From: Natrinema pellirubrum DSM 15624
GTDB lineage: Archaea > Halobacteriota > Halobacteria > Halobacteriales > Natrialbaceae
Direction of reading: 5' to 3'
DNA: 64,000 nt
NCBI RefSeq assembly: GCF_000230735.2
Contig: NC_019962.1
Location: forward strand, 682,001 to 746,000
Position 1 is the first letter of the stretch; each line of letters starts with the position of its first letter. Positions 18,271 to 26,978 of this stretch are shown one piece after another. The notes beneath the pieces were generated by a model. The model saw only the letters and a list, made by a program, of their open reading frames with translations. It was not told the DNA's origin and did not search any database. The position numbers and the translations under genes are program-made.

Positions 18271-18489
18271 CCACAAACATGTTACTACGGCAACTGTATA
18301 GCCTTTTGGCCGGCCCGAAACGGCGGTCTCGAGTGCCACCCGGGCTCCGATCGAACGTCGCCGACCGCGGAACCCGCTGTGGCATGTGCCGGAGCGGTGG
18401 GGGAGACACGTCCCTGATCGGTACGATTCGGACCCACGCCTGGCATCGGCCCGATCGAGCGTGATTCTGGGTTGACAGACCGCCATAAC

Positions 18490-18495
18490 TTATAT
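18490..18495 (+). promoter_or_regulatory. TATA box upstream of the kdgK1 mini-ORF
   Basis: TTATAT centred near 18492, inside the sequence ACTTATATC. It lies about 27 bases before the ATG at 18519 and about 80 before the kdgK1 GTG at 18572. Haloarchaeal TATA boxes normally sit 25-30 bases before the transcription start, so transcription should begin at the mini-ORF ATG. Inferred from spacing only. Confidence 0.5.
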
Positions 18496-18518
18496 CAACG
18501 CCGTTCGTTGGCTGGAGT

Positions 18519-18575
18519 ATGACCGAGGGACACACCGACCGTCGCGGCCGTACAACTCGGGGGGTCGACCGGTGA
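18519..18575 (+). other. 18-codon leader ORF overlapping the kdgK1 start
   Basis: ATG at 18519 opens an 18-residue Arg-rich frame ending in TGA at 18573-18575, overlapping the kdgK1 GTG (GTGA). It is in a different frame from kdgK1. A TATA box 27 bases upstream predicts a leaderless message that starts exactly at this ATG. It could be a translationally coupling leader peptide or the remnant of an alternative start. Confidence 0.4.
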
Positions 18576-19525
18576 GCGACATCGTCACCTTCGGTGAGAC
18601 GATGCTCCGGCTCTCGCCGCCGGGGAACGAGCGACTCGAGAACGCCGACGAGTTCGAGGTCCGGGCCGCCGGGGCCGAGAGCAACGTCGCCATCGCGGCC
18701 GACCGGCTCGGCGCGTCGGCGACCTGGCTGTCGAAGGTGCCCGAGACGCCGCTGGGTCGCCGGGTCGTCAGCGAACTCCGGGGCCACGGCATCGAGACCG
18801 ATGTGACCTGGAGCCACCGTGGCCGACAGGGAACCTACTACCTCGAGCACGCCGGCAAACCCCGCGGGACGAACGTGATCTACGATCGGGAGAACACGGC
18901 GGTTTCGACGGCGAAGATCCGCGATATCGACATCGACAAGATTCAGAACGCGCGGGTCTTTTTCACGACCGGGATCACGCCGGCGCTCTCCTCGACGCTG
19001 CGGGACACGACGCTCAAGTTGCTCAAAGCGGCCCGAAAGGGCGGGACGACCACCGCCTTCGACTTCAACTACCGTCGCAAGCTCTGGTCGCCCGACGAGG
19101 CTCGAGAGACGCTGACCAAGCTGTTCCCCGGCATCGACGTCCTCGTGATCGCCGCCCGCGACGCGCGAACAGTCCTCGGATTCGAGGGCGACCCGCGACA
19201 GTTGGCACACAAACTCGGCTCGCAATACGATTTCACGACCGTCGTCGTCACCCGCGGCGAAGAGGGTGCGCTCGGCTGGCACGACAGCGTCGTCCACGAC
19301 CACGCGGCCTACGAGACCGACACCGTCGATCCCATCGGTACCGGCGACGCCTTCACGGGTGCGTTCATCGCCCGTCGACTCGACGGCGACAACGTCCCAA
19401 CCGCCCTCGAGTACGCCGCCGCGACGGCCTCGCTCAAACGGACTATCCCCGGTGACGTCGCGCTGGTCACCGCCGACGAGGTCGAGGCCGTCGTCAAAGA
19501 GCAGGATCGGGACATCTCACGGTAG
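18572..19525 (+). CDS. kdgK1: 2-keto-3-deoxygluconate (KDG) kinase, PfkB family
   Basis: A 317-residue PfkB-type sugar kinase. It has the FGETMLRLSPPG opening at residues 7-18, the AGAESNVAIA motif near 33-42 and the catalytic GTGDAFTGAF signature with G256-T-G-D259. Overall it matches haloarchaeal KDG kinase, which phosphorylates 2-keto-3-deoxygluconate in the semi-phosphorylative Entner-Doudoroff pathway for glucose. The start is GTG at 18572; the ATG at 18519 is out of frame. The KDPG aldolase is not in the window. Other 2-keto-3-deoxy sugars may also serve as substrate. Confidence 0.88.
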   Translation: MSDIVTFGETMLRLSPPGNERLENADEFEVRAAGAESNVAIAADRLGASATWLSKVPETPLGRRVVSELRGHGIETDVTWSHRGRQGTYYLEHAGKPRGTNVIYDRENTAVSTAKIRDIDIDKIQNARVFFTTGITPALSSTLRDTTLKLLKAARKGGTTTAFDFNYRRKLWSPDEARETLTKLFPGIDVLVIAARDARTVLGFEGDPRQLAHKLGSQYDFTTVVVTRGEEGALGWHDSVVHDHAAYETDTVDPIGTGDAFTGAFIARRLDGDNVPTALEYAAATASLKRTIPGDVALVTADEVEAVVKEQDRDISR

Positions 19526-19630
19526 TCGGTTGGTAACTGTTCGCTCGGTCCGAAGTCACGGCGCGGCGACCGTAACGAACAGCTGGGGGTCGGGCCTCGC
19601 TTTTTATCGACCGCTGTCCTACCTCCGGCC

Positions 19631-20182
19631 GTGAGTCGAACCGTTCGTCCGGCGACGGTCGACGACGTCTGGGTCGTCCACGGGATCGCACGCGAGAGTT
19701 GGCACGCCGCCTACGACGACATCCTCGGCCCCCAGCGGGTCGATACCGTCGTCGACGAGTGGTACGCGCTCGGCGACCTCGAGTCGTCGATCGCGGCGGC
19801 GACGGACCGTGAGGATGCCGCCTTTCTCGTGGCCGAAGGATCGACCGACGGCGGCGAGGACGGGACCGGGACGGGCGCTGACTGCCACGGGTTCGCCCAC
19901 GCGGTCCCGTGGCCGGAGGACACCTCCGTGGCGTTTCTCGCCCGCCTCTACGTCCACCCAGCCGTCTGGAGCGAGGGCGTCGGCACCGCCCTGCTCGAGG
20001 CGCTCGAAACCGCCCTCGAGGGGACCGCCGAACGGCTCCGACTGGCGGTACTAGCCGCCAACGACGTCGGGATCGCCTTCTACGAATCGCGGGGGTTCGA
20101 TCGCGTCCGGACCCGCCCCTCGGACCTGGGCGACGGCCTCGAGGAACACGTCTACGAGCGGCGGTTTACCGACGCCGACTGA
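19631..20182 (+). CDS. GNAT family N-acetyltransferase
   Basis: A 183-residue protein with the GNAT fold. The N-terminal strand-helix carries VRPATVDDVWVVHGIARESW. The acetyl-CoA pyrophosphate loop is degenerate: LYVHPAVWSEGVGTALLEALE (residues about 107-127), where Q/R-x-x-G-x-G/A becomes SEGVGT. The C-terminal strand includes ANDVGIAFYESRGFDRV. An acidic insert near residues 75-90 (TDGGEDGTGTG) is unusual and is probably a surface loop. GTG start at 19631. Acceptor unknown. Confidence 0.85.
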   Translation: MSRTVRPATVDDVWVVHGIARESWHAAYDDILGPQRVDTVVDEWYALGDLESSIAAATDREDAAFLVAEGSTDGGEDGTGTGADCHGFAHAVPWPEDTSVAFLARLYVHPAVWSEGVGTALLEALETALEGTAERLRLAVLAANDVGIAFYESRGFDRVRTRPSDLGDGLEEHVYERRFTDAD

Positions 20183-20238
20183 GTCGATCGCTCGCCGGGT
20201 GCCAAACAGTTACGTTGCCGACACTGTATTGTTATCTC

Positions 20239-21018
20239 ATGCCAACCGGCGAGACGTTCGATTCGGACGGCATTCGTATCGCGTACGACGATCTCCACCC
20301 CGAGGGCGACGGGGACGCTCCGCCGGTCGTCCTCGTCCACGGCTTCGCCTCGAGCCGCGGCGAGAACTGGCGCGATCGGGAGTGGTACGAGACGCTACTC
20401 GAGGACGGGCGCCGCGTCATCGCGATGGACTGCCGGGGCCACGGCGAGAGCGAGAAACCCCACGACCCAGCGGCCTACGAGACGGACGTGATGGCCGCTG
20501 ACGTGGCCCGACTGCTCGATCACCTCGGGATCGAGCAGGCCGATTTCCTGGGGTACTCGATGGGGGGCCGGATCGGCACCGAGGCGCTGTACCGCCATCC
20601 GGAGCGGTTCAACGCGGCCGTGCTGGCCGGGATCGGCGCGGCGACGAGGGAGCCCAGCGACGCCGGCGACCGGATCGCCGACGGCCTGCTGGCCGACGAC
20701 CCCGACGACGTCACCGACCCGCTCGGGAAGCGGTTTCGCGTCTTCGCCGAGACGGCGGACAATGACCTCGAGGCGCTGGCGGCCTGTGCCCGGACCCGAA
20801 CCGCGCCCGCCGACTGGGACGACATCTCGGGGGTCGACCACCCCGTGGTGATCGTGGCCGGTTTGGATGACGATATTACGTGCGATCCGGAACCGCTCGC
20901 GGACGGCTTTTCGAACGGCGAGGCCGTCGTCATCGACGGGAAAGACCACCTGACGACCGTTCCGGACGAGCGGTTTACCGAGGCGGTACTGGGCTTCCTC
21001 GAGCGAGAAGGATTGTAG
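20239..21018 (+). CDS. Alpha/beta hydrolase
   Basis: A 259-residue alpha/beta hydrolase. It has the oxyanion-hole motif VLVHGFASS near 32-40, the nucleophile elbow GYSMGG near 108-113, a catalytic acid in AGLDDDITC near 217 and a histidine in GKDHLTTV near 236. These make up a full Ser-Asp-His triad. Spacing suggests an esterase, lipase-like or haloalkane-type enzyme, and there is no signal peptide, so it is cytosolic. It follows the acetyltransferase with a 56-base gap and is probably its own unit. Confidence 0.85.
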   Translation: MPTGETFDSDGIRIAYDDLHPEGDGDAPPVVLVHGFASSRGENWRDREWYETLLEDGRRVIAMDCRGHGESEKPHDPAAYETDVMAADVARLLDHLGIEQADFLGYSMGGRIGTEALYRHPERFNAAVLAGIGAATREPSDAGDRIADGLLADDPDDVTDPLGKRFRVFAETADNDLEALAACARTRTAPADWDDISGVDHPVVIVAGLDDDITCDPEPLADGFSNGEAVVIDGKDHLTTVPDERFTEAVLGFLEREGL

Positions 21019-21239
21019 CGTCTCGTTCGTACAGGGGTGGCTGTTAGTCCGATTGTGTAGCGGTGACTGATAACTCGAGTACGTTGCTCACACTGGCAAC
21101 AGGGAATCGCCACACCCTCCCCAGCCGATTCGCTCACTCACTCCGTTCGCTCGCTCATCCCTCGCACGGCTTTGGATCGCGGTTCCCTATACGGTCACCG
21201 TGAGCCAGCGCGCGCCACTGCATGCGGAAACATCGCCCG

Positions 21240-21600
21240 CTATAGCATTTTCTCCGCTTCCTCGTCGTCCACGATTTCGATCCCGCGGTTGTTGACCGCC
21301 ACCGGGTCGAGGCCGACCTTCTGCAGGAAGTCCTTGTACTCGCGCTCGCACTGCTCGGCGTCTTTCTGCTTGTCGCTGGCCCAATGACAGAGTTCGATCA
21401 GGTTCTCCGGGATGCCGTTCTGGTAGACGATCCGGTGATTGATCAGGTCGCTGAGTCGGCGGATCGGGCTGGTAAAGCGGCCGTAGATCTCGAAGTTCAG
21501 CGCGTGGTGGCCGCCGAACGGGTCGTTCATGTACTTTGCGCGGGACATCACCTTCATCATGGATCTTGATGAGTTGGCGACCGAGGGCGTCCGTGCGTAC
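21240..21600 (-). pseudogene. Displaced or duplicated 3' fragment of rnr (RNase R)
   Basis: On the minus strand, 21560 to 21240 encodes 104 residues that align end to end with the last 104 residues of the intact rnr at 23526-24824; I count 17 differences. Upstream of 21560 the alignment continues for about 35 bases but with an 8-base deletion that breaks the frame. The catalytic N-terminal part is absent. The RNB motif YxHFTSPIRR is altered (H to R). It is not functional on its own. Same orientation as rnr, with an AT-rich island between them. Confidence 0.85.
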
Positions 21601-21743
21601 GGAAGAGATCACGCCGACATCGAACAGCTACTCCTGACTGTATCGGTCCCGAACAATATTCTTTCCAAATACTACAAAAATACAAAATAGGGGGAGTAAT
21701 GCGAAACGTTCCGGTTTGATCTACTAACCAATATTATTTTATA

Positions 21744-22697
21744 TTAAACAGTATCTCCATTTAACCTCGTTTCTACATGATTGAATCTCCCATTCGAAGA
21801 TGCGACGACATCAGTGAAAATGTAATCATTTTTTACTTTTGTGAACCCACCAGATAGCAATACATGTCTACCGAATTTGCCTTCCGCTTCTGAATGGAAG
21901 TACTGGCCATCTGCATAAACCGTATTGTCAGGTCCTTGGGATATGCCTTCGTATGTCCAATTTGCAACAGTGAATCTCTTACCATCGCCAAAGACGTCCG
22001 CATCTATGCTACGGACATCTGGTGGCCAGTCCTCGTTTCCTTCCCAACTAACTTCGTGGGTCCATTCCGCGATTTCTTTTTCCGTTTTAAAACAGCTTCC
22101 ATCGGGGAGGCAAGCTTCTATACCTGTTTTTGGGGAGACTGATGTACTATCCTCAAAGTAGGAATAGTCATCCTCAGCCGAGGCGCTGGCTTGAACCACC
22201 TGCTTATCTGTGTCCCCGCCCTCCACATTCATTCTACCATTGTGATCAATCGGTCCAACTGAATCCGAAATAGGTTGATCCTGAGGAACAGCAGTGAGTT
22301 CTATGTTAGCTACGATCTCAGCTATTGCTTCAAATTGACGTTCTGTTAACTCCTCCTCCAAAATATTCCTTCGCTTATCTATCTTGTTTTTATATTCTTG
22401 TCGTGCTAACCCTACGCTGTGCTTATTCTGTAGATCTCCTTTGACTTTACTATCCGATGCTAGAGAAGTCATCACAAATTTCGCCGCTTGATCTTTCTTC
22501 TTTGGATCAAAGTCCAGATCTAGTTCATCATCAATTGACTGCGGAACATCTGAGTCTGACGTGGCTCCTGTTGTTGCTGGGATGGATGCAAGGGCACCAG
22601 TTGTGGCGACTCCTTTTACCATGCTTCGTCGAGTAATTGAACGAGGCGTGCCACGCTTACCATTTCTCTGCTTTCCGTCAACCATTGTCTCCGTCAA
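21744..22697 (-). CDS. Tat-exported protein of unknown function (AT-rich)
   Basis: A 317-residue protein. The N-terminus has a twin-arginine signal (TRRSMVKGVATTGALASIPA around residues 22-42), so it should be exported folded. There is no lipobox Cys. The mature part has a charged helical region (residues 60-135, with many Lys/Glu), then a Cys pair in ACLPDGSCF near 195-203, and a beta-rich C-terminal domain ending in FNHVETRLNGDTV. I recognise no family. Codons are AT-rich, unlike its neighbours, which suggests recent transfer. Confidence 0.65.
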   Translation of the reverse strand: MTETMVDGKQRNGKRGTPRSITRRSMVKGVATTGALASIPATTGATSDSDVPQSIDDELDLDFDPKKKDQAAKFVMTSLASDSKVKGDLQNKHSVGLARQEYKNKIDKRRNILEEELTERQFEAIAEIVANIELTAVPQDQPISDSVGPIDHNGRMNVEGGDTDKQVVQASASAEDDYSYFEDSTSVSPKTGIEACLPDGSCFKTEKEIAEWTHEVSWEGNEDWPPDVRSIDADVFGDGKRFTVANWTYEGISQGPDNTVYADGQYFHSEAEGKFGRHVLLSGGFTKVKNDYIFTDVVASSNGRFNHVETRLNGDTV

Positions 22698-23044
22698 CTG
22701 ATCGAATCTCTTTTGTATTAAATTTATTGGGGGTAATCAGACATAGAAACCACTTCAGTATAGTTATTTAACCCCTTCTATTAAATTAATGATATTTATT
22801 TATAATATATATTATATATTTATAGTACCTATAGTATGGGTTAGTAACGATATTCCAGAACACATAGACAGAGCGGCACGCTTTGATGAGCGGCTACAAG
22901 GAGATAGTGGAAACAGTAGGAGAATTTTGTAAAGGTCTTATTAATTTGACCTCCGAGGCAAAGTAGCAACACAGTTCTGAGATGACGATTGCAAAGCATA
23001 TTTCCTAGCAAAATTTTATAGCCACAGATGAGTTTAACACGGGT
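22698..23044. other. AT-rich intergenic region, 346 bases
   Basis: No ORF I believe. It holds very AT-rich blocks around 22790-22830 (runs of TATA/ATAT) and a short inverted repeat AGGTC-N10-GACCT near 22935-22955. The TTTTATAG at about 23014-23021 lies 24-31 bases before the ATG at 23045 and is a good TATA box. The AT blocks may contain promoters for both divergent genes. Confidence 0.4.
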
Positions 23045-23332
23045 ATGAGCTCTGAGGAGAAAATGGCTACCGATGGTGGTGCAGCCCCTGGTATCGACCA
23101 GGAAGAACTCTATACTACCGTCTATTCCGCAACGAAAGATGCGATGCTAGCGACGGTTGCCACAGTTGTGTACTTGGGACTTGCAGCGTTCTTCGTCTTC
23201 GGTGGTGTGGACCTCGCGCTTTCTAACTCGGGGACATCCAGTCTCATCTGGGGAATAAGCGTAAGTGTGATTGGATTTGGCATCGCTGCGGAGGCCACGG
23301 GTGTCACATCCCTGTTGAGCCGCTTTCGGTGA
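23045..23332 (+). CDS. Small two-helix membrane protein (95 aa)
   Basis: A 95-residue protein. A hydrophilic N-terminus of about 30 residues (acidic and Ala/Gly-rich) precedes hydrophobic segments at about 35-58 and 66-87, with a basic end LLSRFR. TTTTATAG 24-31 bases upstream supports a leaderless start at 23045. It lies in the AT-rich island and is divergent from the Tat protein gene. No family recognised. Confidence 0.6.
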   Translation: MSSEEKMATDGGAAPGIDQEELYTTVYSATKDAMLATVATVVYLGLAAFFVFGGVDLALSNSGTSSLIWGISVSVIGFGIAAEATGVTSLLSRFR

Positions 23333-23525
23333 AGAATGGAACACTCTTAGTACGTCCGTGGTGAGGTGTGGCACGCAGGAAGATACTTTGTCAGCAAATT
23401 TGCCGCGCGAGAGGGGAATCGCATGACAACCAGCCGAATCACACGCTGGCGTACCTGCTCCCCGGTACAATCGCACAGTACCGAACACGAGCGCTCACGA
23501 AGGCGGTTCTGACAACGAACGCTGG

Positions 23526-24824
23526 TCAGATCGTCTTGTCCGCTTGCTCGTCTTCAACGACTTCGATCCCGCGGTTGTTGACCGCCATCGGATCGAGGCC
23601 GACCTCCTGCAGGAAGTCCTTGTACTCGCGCTCGCACTGTTCGGCGTCTTTCTGCTTGTCGCTGGCGCGATCGCAGAGTTCGACGAGGTTCTCGGGGACG
23701 TCGTTCTGGTAGACGATCCAGTGGTTGATCAGGTCCGAGAGCCGCCGGATGGGGCTCGTGAAGTGGCCATAGATCTCGAAGTTCAGCGCGTGGTGGCCGC
23801 CGAAGGGGTCGTTCATATACCGCGCTCGAGGCATGACCTTCATCACCGCCCACTGGATCTTGTCCAGTTGGCGCTCGGGCGCGTCCTCGAGCGTCGCGTT
23901 GACGGCCTTTCGCGGGTCGTCCCACGTGCTGCCCGGGATCGAGACGCCGTCTAAGTCCTGAATCTCCCGCAGCGCTTCGGACCACTCGTCGGGGCTGGGC
24001 TGGGGGTGGACCCGGTACATGGCCGAGACGCCGCGGTTCCACATGAGTTCGTGCGTGACGGCCTTGTTGGCCTTCAGCATGCACTCCTCGATGATGGTGT
24101 GGGCGCGGTCGCGGGCCGGGTTCAGGACAAGCGAGCCGTCTTCCTTGCGCTGTTCGTGCATCTGCTCTGCGAGGTCGTAGACCAGCGCGTTCTCCTCGTG
24201 GAGGTCGGCTCCGGGCTCTTCGAGCCGGCTCTCGGCCTCGGCGTAGGTGAGCCGCTCGTCGGACTCGATGACGGACTTGTAGATCTCGATGTTCTCGTAG
24301 GTCAGGTTCTCCTTGTCGAGGTGCATCTCGACGGTGTGGGCCAGTCGGTCCTCGTTGGGAACCAGCGAGCAGACCGTCTCGGCCAGCACCGGCGGCAGCA
24401 TGTGGACCGTGTAGCCGGGGAGATAGACCGTGTTGCCCCGTTCGACGGCCTCGTCCCACATCGCCGTCTCGGGGTTGACGTAGTGGGTCACGTCGGCGAT
24501 GTGGACCCAGAGGACGTACTCGTCCTCGCGCTCTTCGATCGAGAGCGCGTCGTCGAAGTCTTGAGCGTCGATCGGGTCGGTCGTCCACGTCGTCAGATCC
24601 CGCAGGTCCTGTCGATCGTCGATCTCGTCCTCGATCTCGGCCGTCACGCCCTCCGTCCGGGCCTCGGCCTCGTCCAACACTTCCGGGGGGAACTCGTCGC
24701 GCAACTCGAACTTCTCGAATAAGTCCTCGCGCTTGTTCTCGAGATGGCGCGCGAGTTCCTCGGAGACCTCGACGGGACCCTGTCCTTCGACGGTCCCGGC
24801 TTCGGCCTGTGCGTCGTCACTCAT
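23526..24824 (-). CDS. rnr: Ribonuclease R / RNase II-type exoribonuclease
   Basis: A 432-residue RNB-domain exonuclease, much shorter than bacterial RNase R (about 800), because the cold-shock and S1 domains are absent, as in other haloarchaea. The catalytic acidic cluster is DAQDFDD (D86, D89, D91, D92). Further motifs: GNTVYLPGYTVHMLPP near 130-145, and YGHFTSPIRRLSDLINH near 350. It hydrolyses RNA 3' to 5'. In Haloferax volcanii an RNase R-like enzyme substitutes for the missing exosome and is essential. The last 104 residues have a second diverged copy at 21240-21560. Confidence 0.9.
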   Translation of the reverse strand: MSDDAQAEAGTVEGQGPVEVSEELARHLENKREDLFEKFELRDEFPPEVLDEAEARTEGVTAEIEDEIDDRQDLRDLTTWTTDPIDAQDFDDALSIEEREDEYVLWVHIADVTHYVNPETAMWDEAVERGNTVYLPGYTVHMLPPVLAETVCSLVPNEDRLAHTVEMHLDKENLTYENIEIYKSVIESDERLTYAEAESRLEEPGADLHEENALVYDLAEQMHEQRKEDGSLVLNPARDRAHTIIEECMLKANKAVTHELMWNRGVSAMYRVHPQPSPDEWSEALREIQDLDGVSIPGSTWDDPRKAVNATLEDAPERQLDKIQWAVMKVMPRARYMNDPFGGHHALNFEIYGHFTSPIRRLSDLINHWIVYQNDVPENLVELCDRASDKQKDAEQCEREYKDFLQEVGLDPMAVNNRGIEVVEDEQADKTI

Positions 24825-24924
24825 GCCGAGGGCTACGCACGTAAGAGTGAAAGTCGTGTCGGGATCGTCCCCGGCTGCAAACCGCCGACCGGCCGGCGGG
24901 ACGCGTCGGGCTCAGTCTCTCCGC

Positions 24925-25818
24925 TTATCGCTGGGACCGGACGATCCGCGACCGACTGCGAGCCAGTGCGGTCAGGTGGCCGGCGTCCTCGAGGACGGTC
25001 AGTTCGCCGTCAGGTACCCGCTCCCGAAGGCTGCGGGCCCCCTGAAGGGGTGCGTTCGCGTCGGCGTCGCCGTGCCAGAGCCGGACCGTGTGATCGATAT
25101 CCGACAGCGAGAACCCCCACTCAGTCGCCACCAGCCGCGTCTCGGTGACGAACCCGTCCCGCTGTGTCCCGACTCCCTCGAGGAAGTCGCGTCGAACGCG
25201 CTCCGCCATTGCCGGCGGGATCTCGGCGCGCTCGGCCGCCGTGGTGTACTGCGAGAGGACGACCGCGGGCGGCGTCCGCGCAACGAGTCGCGTCTGAACG
25301 CCGAGTAACCCACTCAGCAGGCGGGGCGTCCGCCGCGCGAGCGATCCGAGTAGGCGCTGAACGGCGGGGAGATCGGCCGCGAGCGACGGCGGCGGCGCGC
25401 CGGAGACGATATCGATCTCCGTCACGAGGTCGCCCCGCGTCGCCGCGACCGCGAGCGCGTGGGGCCCGCCGCCCGAAAACGCGATGATTCCCGCTCGGGA
25501 GACGCCCTCGGCCTCGAGGACCGCAGCGACGGTCGCCCCGGTGTCGGTGACGTCCCGGTTGGGAACGGGCGACGAGCGTCCGTACCCCGGCCGGTCCGGG
25601 ACGAGCAGGCGAACACCGTTTTCCCGCGCCTGGTCGTCGAACAGGGCACCGAAGCGCCGCGAGCCGGGCGTGCCGTGGAGAACCACGACCGGCGTCCCGT
25701 CGGGGTCACCGTAGTCGGCGTACGCGACCCGTCTCCCGTCGCTCCCCGTGACGATCGTCGGTGGATCCCCCTCCCGGCCGTCGTCTTCGGTCGGCGCATC
25801 CGATCGCGACTGTGTCAT
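24925..25818 (-). CDS. Alpha/beta hydrolase (esterase-like)
   Basis: A 297-residue protein starting MTQSRSDAPTEDDG at 25818; longer readings add Arg/Pro-rich shadow sequence. Motifs: VVVLHGTPGSRR near 45-56 (oxyanion HG), nucleophile elbow AFSGGGP near 117-123, where Ala replaces the first Gly, and an HGDADANAP segment near 255 with the His in GHLTAL near 282. These form a complete triad. Cytosolic. It faces away from the HTH gene at 25904, with an 85-base shared promoter region. Confidence 0.82.
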   Translation of the reverse strand: MTQSRSDAPTEDDGREGDPPTIVTGSDGRRVAYADYGDPDGTPVVVLHGTPGSRRFGALFDDQARENGVRLLVPDRPGYGRSSPVPNRDVTDTGATVAAVLEAEGVSRAGIIAFSGGGPHALAVAATRGDLVTEIDIVSGAPPPSLAADLPAVQRLLGSLARRTPRLLSGLLGVQTRLVARTPPAVVLSQYTTAAERAEIPPAMAERVRRDFLEGVGTQRDGFVTETRLVATEWGFSLSDIDHTVRLWHGDADANAPLQGARSLRERVPDGELTVLEDAGHLTALARSRSRIVRSQR

Positions 25819-25903
25819 CGACCGAGCGTTGTCGCCCGATCCGGGAGTGACTTCTCCCGGACCTATGCGGTCTTTTAATAGCTCCCGGCGACATCGGCCG
25901 ACG

Positions 25904-26548
25904 ATGAGACGGGTTTCGTTCAGCGTGACGTTTCCGGACGGGGTCGCACACCCCCTCCATCGACTGCTCGTGGCGACGGACGGCGTATCGCGGGTGGAAC
26001 TCCTGATGTGGGGGCCGATGGGGACCGTGACGACGCTGTTGTGGTGTGACGGCGGCCCGGCGGCGACCGCCGACCTGTTGGCCGCCGTCGAGAGCGTCAC
26101 TGCGACCGAGTTCGTCGAGCGCGACGACGGGACGTACGCGTTCGTCCACCAGACGACCTACGAGTTCGAGACGGCGATCCTCACGCTCGTCGAGGACGCG
26201 CGGGTCGTGTTCCTGCCGCCGGTCACGTTTCACGACACCGGTGCGGTGGCGTTCGAGGCCGTCGGACGAGCCGACGCGCTGACCGACTTCTACGACGAAC
26301 TGACCGACCTTGGCGAGGGAACGATCGAACGCGTCCGCGAGTTCGACCGCCGGGCGTCGGCGGCCGCACTGACCGACCGCCAGCGGGCCGCGCTCGAGGC
26401 CGCCGTTACCGTCGGTTACTACGACGTTCCACGGTCCGGCTCGGTCGCCGACGTTGCCGACGAACTGGACTGTGCCGGCAGTACGGCCGGCGAACTACTG
26501 CGGAAAGCGGAAGCGACGCTCGTAACGGACGCCATCGACACGGGGTAG
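25904..26548 (+). CDS. Bat-type HTH_10 transcription regulator
   Basis: A 214-residue protein. The N-terminal 150 residues are a beta-rich sensor-like domain without known cofactor motifs. The C-terminal 55 residues form the HTH_10 domain seen in haloarchaeal Bat regulators (LTDRQRAALEAAVTVGYYDVPR, then ADVADELDCAGSTAGELLRKAEA). TTTTAATA at about 25873-25880 is 24-31 bases before the ATG, giving a leaderless transcript. It may control the divergent hydrolase at 24925-25818; this is inferred from position. Confidence 0.82.
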   Translation: MRRVSFSVTFPDGVAHPLHRLLVATDGVSRVELLMWGPMGTVTTLLWCDGGPAATADLLAAVESVTATEFVERDDGTYAFVHQTTYEFETAILTLVEDARVVFLPPVTFHDTGAVAFEAVGRADALTDFYDELTDLGEGTIERVREFDRRASAAALTDRQRAALEAAVTVGYYDVPRSGSVADVADELDCAGSTAGELLRKAEATLVTDAIDTG

Positions 26549-26571
26549 CGCCGACCGGCGGCGACCGTCGC

Positions 26572-26865
26572 TTACGACTCCTCCTCGAGCGGCCCGTATC
26601 GCTCCTCGACCGCCGTCAGGTAGCTCGCGAGAAAGCCCGCCCGGTCCCGCCGCCCGGCCTCGATCTCGACCAGCAGGTCCTCGAGGTCGTCCCGCGGGTG
26701 ATGACACAGCTCGCGGTGACAGGACTTACAGAGGTGTTCGAAGGTCTTGTCCGCGCGGTCCCAGCGATCCCCGTGTTTGTCGTACTCGCGGGCCTCGTCG
26801 CGCGGACACTCGGTGCCACAGGCGAGACAGGTGACGGTCTCGGTTCCCGACCGAGCGGGCCACAT
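26572..26865 (-). CDS. Small zinc-finger protein (97 aa)
   Basis: A 97-residue protein with two Cys pairs (CLACGTEC near 13-20 and CKSCHRELCHH near 46-56), so it probably binds one or two Zn ions. The C-terminal helix is acidic (EDLLVEIEAGRRDRAGFL). HNH-like spacing, CxxC...CxxC..HH, hints at an HNH/zinc scaffold, but the catalytic HNH triad is not evident. It converges with the HTH gene (23-base gap). Conserved-looking haloarchaeal family; function unknown. Confidence 0.7.
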   Translation of the reverse strand: MWPARSGTETVTCLACGTECPRDEAREYDKHGDRWDRADKTFEHLCKSCHRELCHHPRDDLEDLLVEIEAGRRDRAGFLASYLTAVEERYGPLEEES

Positions 26866-26978
26866 ACGCGGTCCGACGGGGTGGACCCACTTAGCAATTG
26901 GTACGCCCCGCGGCGTCGCCCGGGGGCTCGAGGACCCGGAACGGGTCTTTTAACTCCGGACCGCTCGTTGGCCCGGAC

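Larger units (their letters stand above)
21601..23525. other. AT-rich accessory island between two rnr 3' ends
   Basis: Base composition drops visibly from about 21640 to about 23040, and partly to 23520, against GC-rich neighbours. It holds a Tat-exported protein gene (minus) and a small membrane protein gene (plus). No integrase, transposase or terminal repeat was seen. The left end meets a degraded rnr 3' fragment and the right end meets the stop of intact rnr, so the unit looks inserted at the 3' end of rnr. Origin is inferred from composition and geometry. Confidence 0.55.

Noticed and set aside
21130-21180. GTTCGCTCGCTCA-like repeats before the rnr fragment
   Set aside because: Common short GC-rich runs in haloarchaea; no matching copy found at the other side of the island.
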